DNA of 64,000 nt. Origin: JADLHS01 sp964594985 (GTDB taxonomy: Bacteria; Verrucomicrobiota; Verrucomicrobiia; Limisphaerales; JADLHS01). Below, piece by piece: positions 1-8,285 of the stretch; within the stretch, counting starts at the first letter, position 1, and every line of letters begins with the position of its first letter. Position numbers and translations under genes: made by a program. The stretch is taken from assembly GCA_964594985.1 (NCBI GenBank), contig CAZQNQ010000005.1:62001-126000 (forward strand), given 5' to 3'. The notes under the pieces are model-generated. The model was not told where the DNA came from and did not search any database. It saw nothing but the letters and a program-made list of their open reading frames with translations.

Positions 1-2
1 TG

Positions 3-656
3 GATGAGAATGATTTTTGGGTCCGTGCACTGACGGATCCCGAACGCAATTGGAATATCAATGAGTATCGTGAAAGAACTAATCCTGATTTTGAATTGCA
101 GCTTGAATTGCGGGCGTTAATTCCGGTCACTGAAGGTGACTCCGTGAGAATCCTTGATGTTGGCGCAGGGCCATTGACGCGCATCGGGAAAAAGTGGCCG
201 GGCCACCACCTCGAAATCATCGCCACCGATCCTCTTGCGGAGAAATACAATGCGCTTATGGAACAGTTGCATATTCCGTTGCTCGTGCCCGTGACCTTCG
301 CCCATGCCGAAAAATTGACCGAGCAATTTCCTAAAGACCATTTCGACCTCGCTTACGCAAGCAACTGTTTAGATCACAGTTACAATCCTATCCTGGCCAT
401 TCAACAGATGGTTGAAACGGTCAAGCCTGGCCACTGCGTTTATCTCTGGCACTTTGCCAACGAAGGGAAGAAGGAGTGTTACAATGGATTACATCAATGG
501 AACTTTGATTCGGAGGGCAATCGTTTTTTGGTAAGCGATGGACGAGTGACACATTCGCTGAGCGATAAATTGAGCGGAGTTGCTGAAATCACCTGTGCAA
601 AAACCGAGGCTTTCAACAACGACGTGGTGATCGCTACGATTAGGAAAAAATCCTGA
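3..656 (+). CDS. Class I SAM-dependent methyltransferase, 5' end outside the window
   Basis: The frame is open to the left edge, so the gene begins before the window; 217 residues are visible. A TTG at 96 could be mistaken for the start, but the upstream codons (DENDFWVRALTDPERNWNI) read as normal protein. Motif I is VRILDVGAGPLTRIG, followed by an acidic strand (IATDPL) and the motif-IV-like DLAYASNCLDHSYNP, all typical of Rossmann-fold methyltransferases. The substrate is unknown. Neighbouring glycosyltransferases and a second methyltransferase suggest it modifies a sugar or lipid intermediate of a surface polysaccharide. The next gene starts 24 bases downstream on the same strand, so co-transcription is likely. 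Confidence 0.8.
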   Translation, partial: DENDFWVRALTDPERNWNINEYRERTNPDFELQLELRALIPVTEGDSVRILDVGAGPLTRIGKKWPGHHLEIIATDPLAEKYNALMEQLHIPLLVPVTFAHAEKLTEQFPKDHFDLAYASNCLDHSYNPILAIQQMVETVKPGHCVYLWHFANEGKKECYNGLHQWNFDSEGNRFLVSDGRVTHSLSDKLSGVAEITCAKTEAFNNDVVIATIRKKS

Positions 657-679
657 TTGTTTAAACCGTTGCGGTCACT

Positions 680-1438
680 ATGACTTCTATTTCCAAACTC
701 CTACGGTTGTTTGGGCGCACGCTCAAAATAGCTGCAACCAATCCTACACGCCTCTCCCACGTTTTTGGTTCCGCCTTGCAAGCTTGCGATGAGGTGGCGG
801 ATCGGTCCCTGGACCTGCAGCGGTTCAATTATGTCGCCCCGGAATCGCTCCTGCCAAAACTGGGCGAACCAGGCCGGATGCAGCTGGCCATTTTTCCGCA
901 AAGCCACGCTTCCGTTTCCATCCTCGAATTCAACTGCCTGATCCTGCTCCTGCGACAAGCCAACGCCCGAAACGTTTTTGAATTCGGCACGTTCAAGGGA
1001 ATTTCCATCTCGCAACTCGCGTTAAACATGCCGGTCGGTGGCCGCATTTGTACTCTGGATCTACCGGATGAATCCCTGCAAACGAAGATGGCGATCGCCG
1101 ACGCGGAAGATGCCCTCATTGCCGGGGAAAGCGGCAAAGGCTCGCTCATCCCGGCCGAGCTGCGCCCCCGCATCACATTCATCCAGCAGGACTCGGCGAC
1201 ATTTGATGAATCGATTTATGCCGGAGAGATGGACTTTGTTTTTGTGGACGGCGCCCACAACTATGAATACGTGAAGAACGACTCTGAGAAGGGCTGGCGC
1301 ATGCTTCGCTCTGGCGGCATCATCGCCTGGCATGATTGCCGGATTCAAGACCCGGGCGTTGTGCGCTATCTGTTGGAGAGTTCGTACCAGCCAAAACTCA
1401 TCGGCGGGACGACTGTGGCGTTTGCCAGCAAGCCTTAA
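680..1438 (+). CDS. Class I SAM-dependent methyltransferase (Methyltransf_24-like)
   Basis: A 252-residue protein starting at ATG. The SAM-binding part runs from about residue 95: FEFGTFKGISISQLAL is motif I, then ICTLDLPDE, and FVDGAHNYEYVKND followed by GGIIAWHDC near the C-terminus. The FVDGAH...D...GG.I..HD pattern is characteristic of the Methyltransf_24/CmcI-like group. The natural substrate cannot be read from the sequence. It lies in a same-strand run with an upstream methyltransferase and a downstream glycosyltransferase, consistent with glycan decoration. Confidence 0.8.
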   Translation: MTSISKLLRLFGRTLKIAATNPTRLSHVFGSALQACDEVADRSLDLQRFNYVAPESLLPKLGEPGRMQLAIFPQSHASVSILEFNCLILLLRQANARNVFEFGTFKGISISQLALNMPVGGRICTLDLPDESLQTKMAIADAEDALIAGESGKGSLIPAELRPRITFIQQDSATFDESIYAGEMDFVFVDGAHNYEYVKNDSEKGWRMLRSGGIIAWHDCRIQDPGVVRYLLESSYQPKLIGGTTVAFASKP

Positions 1439-1451
1439 CGTGGCGCATTCG

Positions 1452-2630
1452 ATGAGAATCCTCATCGTCAGTTTCAACTTCCCGCCCCAAGTAGGCGGTG
1501 TCGCCGAAGTAGCACGGACCCAGGCGCTCGGCTTCCAACAACGCGGCCACGAGGTAAGCGTGGTTACTGGCCGGGATGAACGCCGCCGGGCTTCCACCCT
1601 TCTACCAGGCATTCCTATCCAGGAATTCGAGGTGCGCGGCTCGCATCTGGCGGGCGCGGGTTATCACGGTGAAATCGCAGCGTTCCAGGAATTCATCGCC
1701 AACCACCCGGCAGATTTGATCTTGTTTCATTGCTGGCAAAATTGGGCGGTCGATGTCGCCATTCCGGCCTTGGCTCGCACCCGCGCCCGCAAAGTCATGC
1801 TCAGCCACGGTTATGATGCGCAAATGTGGAAGCCCCGCGCCAAATTTCCCTGGGGCTTGGGCGTCTGGTTGCGCGCACTGCCTTACGTCACAAAATTGCC
1901 GCGGATGATGCGCGCGTTTGATCGCATCGTTTTCCTTAGTGAAAAACGGGATCTGGGCCGGTTCTTCGACGCAAGGTTAGCGCGGCACTTTTGCCCAGAC
2001 CGGGTAGCAGTCATCCCCAACGGAGTGCACCGGGCAGAATTCTCCCGGCCACGCGCTGACTTCCGCCACCAGTTTGGGATCACCTCCCGGTTCATGTTGC
2101 TGCACGTGGCAAATTACGATGGCCGGAAAAATCAGATCGGCACTTTGCGCGATTTCATGGCGGCCAACCGGGCGGATGCCACCCTGGTTTTTATCGGGGG
2201 TGAATTCAACGACTATCAGCAGCAAATGGTGCGGACCCAACAAGCCTTGCAGTCCCGTTATCCAAAGGCCCGCATCTTGGTTTTGGAAAAAATCCCCAAG
2301 GACACGATTTATGCCGCCTATCAAGCCGCCGACATTTTTTTACTAGGCGCCAAGCATGAAACCCAACCCCTGGCCCTCCTTGATGCCATGGCCGCAGGCG
2401 TACCTTTCATATCCACTGACGCTGGCTGCGTGCGCGAATTTCCCGGGGGCCTGATCCGCCGGACGGGAGCGGAAACGACAGCAGCCATCGAAGAACTATT
2501 GCAAAACGACGCGTTGCGAAAGCAGTTGGGCGCCGCCGGACGCAAAGCCTGTGAACAAAAATATGACTGGGATCGGGTGCTGGAAGCCTACGAACAATTG
2601 TTTGCCACCCTGATTCCCCGAAAACCTTGA
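1452..2630 (+). CDS. Glycosyltransferase family 4 (GT-B fold)
   Basis: 392 residues. The frame is open further upstream, but the ATG at 1452 is preferred because the protein then begins MRILIVSFNFPPQVGG, the usual first strand and glycine loop of GT4 enzymes; the longer reading overlaps the preceding gene by over 100 bases. The C-terminal donor-binding domain has LLHVANYDGRKN, and then QPLALLDAMAAGVPFISTD, the region holding the nucleotide-sugar contacts. It should transfer a sugar from an NDP-sugar to a growing glycan on the cytoplasmic face. It converges with the methyltransferase on the other strand, leaving only three bases between stop codons. Confidence 0.85.
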   Translation: MRILIVSFNFPPQVGGVAEVARTQALGFQQRGHEVSVVTGRDERRRASTLLPGIPIQEFEVRGSHLAGAGYHGEIAAFQEFIANHPADLILFHCWQNWAVDVAIPALARTRARKVMLSHGYDAQMWKPRAKFPWGLGVWLRALPYVTKLPRMMRAFDRIVFLSEKRDLGRFFDARLARHFCPDRVAVIPNGVHRAEFSRPRADFRHQFGITSRFMLLHVANYDGRKNQIGTLRDFMAANRADATLVFIGGEFNDYQQQMVRTQQALQSRYPKARILVLEKIPKDTIYAAYQAADIFLLGAKHETQPLALLDAMAAGVPFISTDAGCVREFPGGLIRRTGAETTAAIEELLQNDALRKQLGAAGRKACEQKYDWDRVLEAYEQLFATLIPRKP

Positions 2631-2633
2631 TGG

Positions 2634-3350
2634 TCACTTGACCAGGCGTGCCCACAGGTGCGGACTTAGGAATTGAATCTTTTCGCGGGTCGCGAAACGC
2701 ACCAACGTTCGTAAGATGGCCGCACTGGCCAGCGCCAAGGGAACCTTTATCCAGCGGGCATCCCGCAACACCGTCGCGCCTTCATCCTGGAATTCAGTGC
2801 GGGAATAGGCATGCATCTGCGCCAGTGAATTCAGGCAATTTGGAGTGTAAGTCCAGACATGGGTGATGTCATTGAACAGGTTCATCCCTACAAAAGGCGA
2901 ATCGCCATTGGGCAGACGCAAAATCAAACTACCGCCCGGAGCGAGCGCCCCGTGCACGGCCTGCAACAGTTCCATGAAACCGTCCTTGGTCAGATGCTCG
3001 ACGAGATCAATCCCGACCAGGGTCGCGAAATGATTGCGCGGCTGCCGTTGCAGCCAAGTGTTGACATCATCCTGATCCACCGTCGCCCCGACTTGACGGG
3101 CTAATTGAACCTGTTCCGGGCTCGAGTCCACCGCGCGTAACTCACGATAGCCGCTGGTCTGCAACCAGGCGAGAAAACTACCATGACCACAGGCCAGCTC
3201 CCCGATGGGCCGCGTGGGATCGGACGACAACCACGGACGCACCACGCGTTCATAAACATAGGCCTTATCCCGGGCGCAACGCTGCACATCTGCTAACGAG
3301 TGGATGCCCCGGGCCTCGGCTTGAAACTTGTAATAGTCCAAATGATTCAT
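2634..3350 (-). CDS. Class I SAM-dependent methyltransferase
   Basis: A 238-residue protein beginning MNHLDYYKFQAEARG. Motif I is IGELACGHGSFLAWL, followed by LRAVDSSPEQVQLAR (acidic residue binding the SAM ribose) and VGIDLVEHLTKDG, then GGSLILRLPNGDSPF. This order matches Methyltransf_23/UbiG-like enzymes that often act on glycan or lipid intermediates. It is the third methyltransferase in the cluster and is encoded on the opposite strand to the first two. The substrate is unknown. Confidence 0.8.
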   Translation of the reverse strand: MNHLDYYKFQAEARGIHSLADVQRCARDKAYVYERVVRPWLSSDPTRPIGELACGHGSFLAWLQTSGYRELRAVDSSPEQVQLARQVGATVDQDDVNTWLQRQPRNHFATLVGIDLVEHLTKDGFMELLQAVHGALAPGGSLILRLPNGDSPFVGMNLFNDITHVWTYTPNCLNSLAQMHAYSRTEFQDEGATVLRDARWIKVPLALASAAILRTLVRFATREKIQFLSPHLWARLVK

Positions 3351-3453
3351 AGTGCAACAATCAACCGCCCGAAAGCGGGCTCAACGTCGGGCCAATGGAC
3401 AATAAATGCGGGACTGGGTAAAGCGGAATGTCCCTGCGTTGGATTCCGGCCGG

Positions 3454-4659
3454 TCAGACTTTGAATCCGACTTCGCGAAAGATCCGGCGAAAGCGTAATT
3501 CCCAAGTATGTTCGCCCAAGCAGCGGCGCCAGGCCGCTTGCGCAATTTTCAAGCACGCTTCCGGCCGGCCTTGGTAATAAGAATAGATCTCAATCAGCTC
3601 CTCGATGGACCGATAGCAGAGGATCTCCTTGCCGAGCTCGTAGTGCTGCGGCAATTCCCAATTAAACGTCGTCACATAACAAGCCCCGGCACCGGGGCAT
3701 TCGAAATCCCGATTCTTGACCGTGGTCAACTTATCCGAGGGCGAAGCCAGACCGATCCCGAGATTCAACTGGGTGGCGCGGAAGATGGCATTGGGATCGT
3801 CCACCCAACGCGAATCGGGCCAGCCCTTGCCAAATAATTCAATCGGCACACGGGCTTGCCGAAGCCGGGTAATTACGATTTCGCGTTCGGGTTTGATCGA
3901 GCCGAGAAAGCCAAATTTGTATTCGAACTTGCCGGCAACCGGCTCGGCCGTTCCGGCTGACCGACGAAATCCAGGCGGTGAATAAATCACCGGCAATCCT
4001 TGCGCCCGATACCAATCTGTGGCCGGGAGACAGTTGGTGAGATTCAAATCAAATTTTCGGGCCCAGTGTTGATAATTGTCATCTTGCAGTGAAAAGATCC
4101 CGTATTGAAAAAACTGGAGCTTGTCATCCAGATTCATCCCCAATAACGGACATTTCCAAGTCGTCCGGATGATCTGAAACACCTCCTCTGAAAGCAGGAG
4201 CGGGCGCACATAGAACAGGATGACATCAGGCGCGTAGTCCGGATGGCGCCGCACAAAATCACGCACCGTGGCCGTCACCACCTCAGATTGCAGCACCTGA
4301 GGCTGGCGCTTCAGATCCGGGCGCAAGTCGAGCAACCGGGTTTCAGCGATGCGGGAAAATTCCGGCACCAGATCGTTTTGTTCCCACATGCAGTCGGCAA
4401 TCAACAAGATGCGCTGCAACGTCCCGGCTGGAGCCGTTATGGAGGGCACCCAGGCAGGCGGGGTGGGGCGGGTAAAGGATCTGGCCAACTGCTGGCAATA
4501 GGCCGTTTCCCAGCAGCGACTGCGGCGGGCCAACCAGAGACGCAAAAGCGGGCCGCGCAACACCAGTCGGGCCAATCGGGAACGCCCCGCACCAAATAAT
4601 TTCATCGCCTCATGGTAATAAGATCTGCCAAAAGGTGCAAAGGTGAACGCAGGCAGCAT
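3454..4659 (-). CDS. CgeB-like glycosyltransferase
   Basis: 401 residues from the first ATG; a second ATG 17 codons in (4608, MKLFGAGRSRL) is an equally plausible start. The C-terminal half has FGFLGSIKPEREIVI, IELFGKGW, then NLGIGLAS and a block with RDFECPGAGACYVTTF, where the E of a family-typical F/E...G patch is retained. This resembles the glycosyl transferase group-1 C-terminal domain of CgeB-like proteins. Its start lies only 13 bases from the start of the divergent beta-propeller gene, so the two probably share a promoter region. Confidence 0.7.
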   Translation of the reverse strand: MLPAFTFAPFGRSYYHEAMKLFGAGRSRLARLVLRGPLLRLWLARRSRCWETAYCQQLARSFTRPTPPAWVPSITAPAGTLQRILLIADCMWEQNDLVPEFSRIAETRLLDLRPDLKRQPQVLQSEVVTATVRDFVRRHPDYAPDVILFYVRPLLLSEEVFQIIRTTWKCPLLGMNLDDKLQFFQYGIFSLQDDNYQHWARKFDLNLTNCLPATDWYRAQGLPVIYSPPGFRRSAGTAEPVAGKFEYKFGFLGSIKPEREIVITRLRQARVPIELFGKGWPDSRWVDDPNAIFRATQLNLGIGLASPSDKLTTVKNRDFECPGAGACYVTTFNWELPQHYELGKEILCYRSIEELIEIYSYYQGRPEACLKIAQAAWRRCLGEHTWELRFRRIFREVGFKV

Positions 4660-4672
4660 GAAGAGGTTCTGA

Positions 4673-5833
4673 TTGCCTCACTTTATCCGGGTCTTTATTT
4701 TGCCAGCCTTGAAACTGGTTTTACTGTTCATCATATGCGGGCTGCGGGCTTGGCCAGCTCCCGCCCAGTCACAACATCATACCGCCACCAATTTATGGCA
4801 GGCTAAGATCGGTTTTTTCAACCGTTCCTCGCCAGCGATGGATGCCAACGGGATCATTTATGTCCCGTCCTTTGACGGCCATCTGCTGGCCATCAATCCC
4901 GATGGCAGTCGGCGTTGGGCTTTTCGGGTTGGATTTGAATCCATCGCCACGCCTGCGATTGGAACCGAGGGAACAATTTACTTCGGCAGTCGAAATCGCC
5001 GGTTCTACGCCATCAGCCCGACCGGGCAAAAAAACTGGGAATTCAAAACCGGCGGTTGGGTGGACGCATCGGCAGCCATTGCCAGCGATGGCGCATTGCT
5101 GTTCGGCTCCTGGGACAAGCATTTCTATGCATTGGACAAAGCGGGCCGGCCGAAATGGAAATTTCGCACTGGCGGGCCCATTACTTCTTCCGCTGCCATT
5201 GACACCAGCGGCATCATCTATTTCGGTTCCCATGACCGGAATTTCTATGCTTTGAATCCTGACGGCTCCCGACGTTGGACGGTTTCGACGGGCGGCGCAA
5301 TCCTGGCCTCACCAGCCATCGCTGCGGACGGCACCATCTATTTTTCTTCTACGGATGGCACACTTCGCGCCCTGAACACGGACGGTCAACAAAAGTGGCG
5401 ACTTCACACCGGCAGTATCAGCCAGTCTTCTCCGGTGCTCGGAACGGAAGGGACCATATTTATCGCCGCCAATACCAACTGCTACGCAGTCAATCCCGAT
5501 GGCTCGGTTCTTTGGCAATGGCCGATCTGGAACAAGGAGTATGACGAGCCTTATACGCAGGCAAGCTGGACCGCTTTAGATAATGGCAACGTCCTGGCGC
5601 TGTTTAGCAGCGGACTATTGGTGGAACTGACAGGCAAGGATTGGATTTGGGATTACCCGTTTCGTGCCACAAGCCATTCTTCACCATTGATCAACAGTAA
5701 AGGAATCATTTACGCGATGAGTTTGGGGGACCAATTAGCCGCCATCCAAGGCAGCAGCCCGGTCGCAAAAAGTTCGTGGCCGATGTTCCGCGGCAACGCC
5801 CAACGGACGGGACGCGTGGCGGCAACCTATTGA
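4673..5833 (+). CDS. Secreted PQQ-like (outer-membrane WD40-type) beta-propeller protein
   Basis: 386 residues. No in-frame ATG precedes the hydrophobic segment; the TTG at 4673 gives a good signal peptide (KLVLLFIICGLRAWPAPAQS). The mature part has about seven repeats of the PQQ type, such as GTIYFGSRNRRFYAISPTG, each with a GxIYxGSxDxxxYAL core and a K/RW after it. The C-terminus has SSWPMFRGNAQRTGR, a motif often found next to such repeats. The protein is probably a periplasmic or outer-membrane scaffold rather than an enzyme. It abuts the next gene tail to tail, with adjacent stop codons. Confidence 0.8.
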   Translation: MPHFIRVFILPALKLVLLFIICGLRAWPAPAQSQHHTATNLWQAKIGFFNRSSPAMDANGIIYVPSFDGHLLAINPDGSRRWAFRVGFESIATPAIGTEGTIYFGSRNRRFYAISPTGQKNWEFKTGGWVDASAAIASDGALLFGSWDKHFYALDKAGRPKWKFRTGGPITSSAAIDTSGIIYFGSHDRNFYALNPDGSRRWTVSTGGAILASPAIAADGTIYFSSTDGTLRALNTDGQQKWRLHTGSISQSSPVLGTEGTIFIAANTNCYAVNPDGSVLWQWPIWNKEYDEPYTQASWTALDNGNVLALFSSGLLVELTGKDWIWDYPFRATSHSSPLINSKGIIYAMSLGDQLAAIQGSSPVAKSSWPMFRGNAQRTGRVAATY

Positions 5834-7012
5834 TCAGTGTCGCACTTCAAGCGCCGCTTCATACGCCGCTCGAAATTTCTTCGCCATCAACGCGGGAGAA
5901 AGATAATCGCGCTCCTGACGCAAGGTTCCGGGATCCACTTCCCCGCGACTGAACAACGGGTGCGAGCTGGCCGTGCGAACCGCCTGGATGAAGGCTTCCA
6001 AGTCACCGACCGGAAACAGCAGCCCGTTCTTACCGGACACCACATAATCCGGGATGCCCCCGACCTCCGCCGCCACCACCGGCAGCCCGGCCACCACCGC
6101 TTCCTTGACCGCGTTCGGGCTGGTATCGGCCCGGGTCGGCATCAACAAAATCGTGGCCGTCTCAAGTTCCCGTGCCACTTCAGGCGGTAATAAATGGAAT
6201 TTGAATTCGATGCGCTGCCAGGTGGCCGGCGAAACCTGTTGTTGCAATGCGGCCACATAACCGGCGTTCGGATTGGTGATGAACGTCATGGTGTAATCCA
6301 GTTCAGGTCGGAGCCGTTCCAGCGCGGCGAGGATCAAATCCGTGCCTTTACGATGCCCAATCCCGCCCACGGCAATAAAGCGCAACGGCCTGGTTTGCGG
6401 ACGACGTTGCAATTGATGAAACGCCTGATTCGGTGCGTGTTCAGCTTGATGGATCTGGAGGGTCGGATAAAGATCGCGCAGAAACCTGACTGCAAAGGTG
6501 GATTCCGTGGTCACCACCCGCGCGCGCTTCAGACTCAAACGTTCGACGATCTCCACGAAGCAATCATACGGCGGTAATTTCATCCGCAGCTTATACCAAG
6601 CAAACAAGCCCTGGATCGTTATCACGTAAGGATAACGCAGCCGCGCGGCGATCAACGACGCCCCCTTTTCACTGCCCCACGCATGCACCAGATCGGGCTG
6701 GATGCTCTGACAGGCCCGCCGGATTTTCCAGGTATCAAGCCAGAAGAATGAGGCGAGCCGCAGCTTGGGATTCGCCTTGAGCACATGAAACGTGACGCCG
6801 TTCTGCTCGAACGTCAGGTCCTGCTCGATCCGGCCGCGCAACAGGAGGACATGCACCCGCAATCCCGGATCCTTTTGAAATTCGGCCAGCAATACCATCG
6901 CCCACGTGGCCGGATGACGTCGCGGCAGATGCCGTAACGCCGCCGGGAGATCCGGCAGCCATTCGATCGGAAAATCCGAGACCCAGGCGACGGTTAACGG
7001 TTTGGTGGCCAC
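5834..7012 (-). CDS. Glycosyltransferase family 4
   Basis: 392 residues with a GTG start (ATKPLTVAWVSDFPIEW). The C-terminal donor domain has FIAVGGIGHRKGTDLILAAL and LMPTRADTSPNAVKEAVVAG, followed by LPVVAAEVGGIPDYV and NGLLFPVGD. The E-x7-E region and the GGIPD loop are the nucleotide-sugar binding signature of GT4 enzymes. It probably adds one sugar during synthesis of the surface polysaccharide encoded around it. The gene is divergent from the acetyltransferase at 7144. Confidence 0.85.
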   Translation of the reverse strand: MATKPLTVAWVSDFPIEWLPDLPAALRHLPRRHPATWAMVLLAEFQKDPGLRVHVLLLRGRIEQDLTFEQNGVTFHVLKANPKLRLASFFWLDTWKIRRACQSIQPDLVHAWGSEKGASLIAARLRYPYVITIQGLFAWYKLRMKLPPYDCFVEIVERLSLKRARVVTTESTFAVRFLRDLYPTLQIHQAEHAPNQAFHQLQRRPQTRPLRFIAVGGIGHRKGTDLILAALERLRPELDYTMTFITNPNAGYVAALQQQVSPATWQRIEFKFHLLPPEVARELETATILLMPTRADTSPNAVKEAVVAGLPVVAAEVGGIPDYVVSGKNGLLFPVGDLEAFIQAVRTASSHPLFSRGEVDPGTLRQERDYLSPALMAKKFRAAYEAALEVRH

Positions 7013-7143
7013 AACTTTTGCAGATTCACGATGTCACGAGCGCGAGCAAAATGCGGAGCAGGCGGCGGCCAGTAAAGAAAAATGCCGGGGGCCAGATGTG
7101 TTTCACATGGACGGTTGGCGGGGGAATTTATATTTTCGCCCGC

Positions 7144-7776
7144 ATGAGTGAATCTTCGCCGGCGGTCAAGCTGGGCATCTGGCTGGCGAAAGTGCGTCGC
7201 TGCCCGACGATGTTGTGGCGGCTCGAAGCGCGGCTCAAGGGCGTGACTTTCGAGGGATCGAGCGAGTTTCTCGGCCGCCCGCTGTTGAGTGTGGCGCCGG
7301 ATTCCACCTTCGTCGTGGGTGACGGTTTCCACTGTTTCAGCGCGCTTCGCGCCAATCCTTTGGGCTGCTTTCAACCCTGTGTCCTGCGCACCCTGACCGG
7401 CGGCGCGGAATTGCGCATCGGCAAAAACGTCGGGATGAGCGGCACTGTCATCTGCGCGGCTTCCCGGGTTTGCATCGGTGAAGGCACGATTTTTGGCTCG
7501 GGGGCCGTGGTCATTGATAATGATTTTCATGTGCCCGCCGGCGCATGGGACTGGAGCAGTGGCGTCGAAGCGTGCCGCCAGGTAGCCAGCCCCATCTCCA
7601 TCGGTCGCGGCGTTTTTATCGGGGCCCGGGCCATCATTTTAAAGGGGGTAACAATTGGCGATCGCGCGGTGATCGGCGCAGGCGCGGTGGTGACCAAGGA
7701 CGTTCTGGCCGGACATATTGCCGCTGGCAATCCGGCGCGAAACCATCCGCCCAAAACTCCATTGCCACAAAATTAA
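7144..7776 (+). CDS. Left-handed beta-helix acyltransferase (colanic-acid/maltose acetyltransferase-like)
   Basis: 210 residues from the ATG at 7144, preceded at about 10 bases by GGGGGA. The frame is open further upstream, but those codons (KMRSRRRPVKK) do not look like part of the family. Hexapeptide repeats run from residue ~90: LRIGKNVGMSGTVICA, VCIGEGTIFGSGAVVID, then ISIGRGVFIGARAIILKGV and IGAGAVVTKDV. The ending AAGNPAR is characteristic of xenobiotic/maltose-type O-acetyltransferases. It probably O-acetylates a sugar in the polysaccharide. Confidence 0.8.
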   Translation: MSESSPAVKLGIWLAKVRRCPTMLWRLEARLKGVTFEGSSEFLGRPLLSVAPDSTFVVGDGFHCFSALRANPLGCFQPCVLRTLTGGAELRIGKNVGMSGTVICAASRVCIGEGTIFGSGAVVIDNDFHVPAGAWDWSSGVEACRQVASPISIGRGVFIGARAIILKGVTIGDRAVIGAGAVVTKDVLAGHIAAGNPARNHPPKTPLPQN

Positions 7777-7790
7777 ACCGGACAAATTCT

Positions 7791-7962
7791 TTTGAACCAC
7801 AAAACACAGGAACGCCACGAAAGAAACACCGCAGGATGACCGGGCGAAGTTGCCAACTGCCACGCTGCGGAGGCCACCCACCATTTGGTGTTACGCGACT
7901 GCCGTCCGTTCAGCCAGCTTTCGTCCCCATTTTGGGTGATTCGTGTATTTCGTGGTTAAATC
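7791..7962. repeat. Interspersed repeat with ACCACGAAA arms
   Basis: The left arm reads TTGAACCACAAAACACAGG and the right arm ends TTCGTGTATTTCGTGGTTAA, an imperfect inverted repeat. The same arms occur at 36759-37077 and 43795-43902. This and the next element fill most of the 460 bases between the acetyltransferase and the polymerase; no gene is seen there. Confidence 0.6.
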
Positions 7963-8004
7963 CGAACCCCGAAGTCGCCGGCAGCAAAACTGAGCGGGCG
8001 GAAA

Positions 8005-8114
8005 GTAGGGCAGGCTTTCCTGCCTGCCGGTACCCCGGACTTTCCAGTCCGGTGTTTCGCGAAACGGGCGACTGGAAAGTCGCCCGCACTGGCAGGCTGG
8101 AAAGCCTGCCCTAC
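8005..8114. repeat. 110-bp palindromic element (GTAGGGCAGGC family), copy 1
   Basis: Begins GTAGGGCAGGCTTTCC and ends GGAAAGCCTGCCCTAC. Inside are two further hairpins, CCGGACTTTCCAGTCCGG and GGGCGACTGGAAAGTCGCCC. A second copy of exactly the same length lies at 63395-63504. Both are embedded in similar flanks (CCGAA...GAAGT on the left, CCAACTTCGG on the right), so the mobile or duplicated unit may be larger. Confidence 0.85.
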
Positions 8115-8236
8115 GATTATTGCTCCGCACCAACTTCGGGTTAAACCAACGGCATCGTTCCGCTGGACGGGAGAGTCGCCACCAGCGCGACGGCATCCGC
8201 ACACAATCACCGGGTCGAAGCACAGAGAATCGGTTC

Positions 8237-8266
8237 TTGAAAAGTTTGCCGGCCCAAGCATAGTCT
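8237..8266 (+). promoter_or_regulatory. Candidate sigma-70-type promoter of the polymerase gene
   Basis: TTGAAA and TAGTCT boxes separated by 18 bases, 19 bases before the ATG at 8286. TAGTCT as a -10 box recurs before other genes in this window. Confidence 0.45.
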
Positions 8267-8285
8267 GGCGTTTAATTTCTGAAAA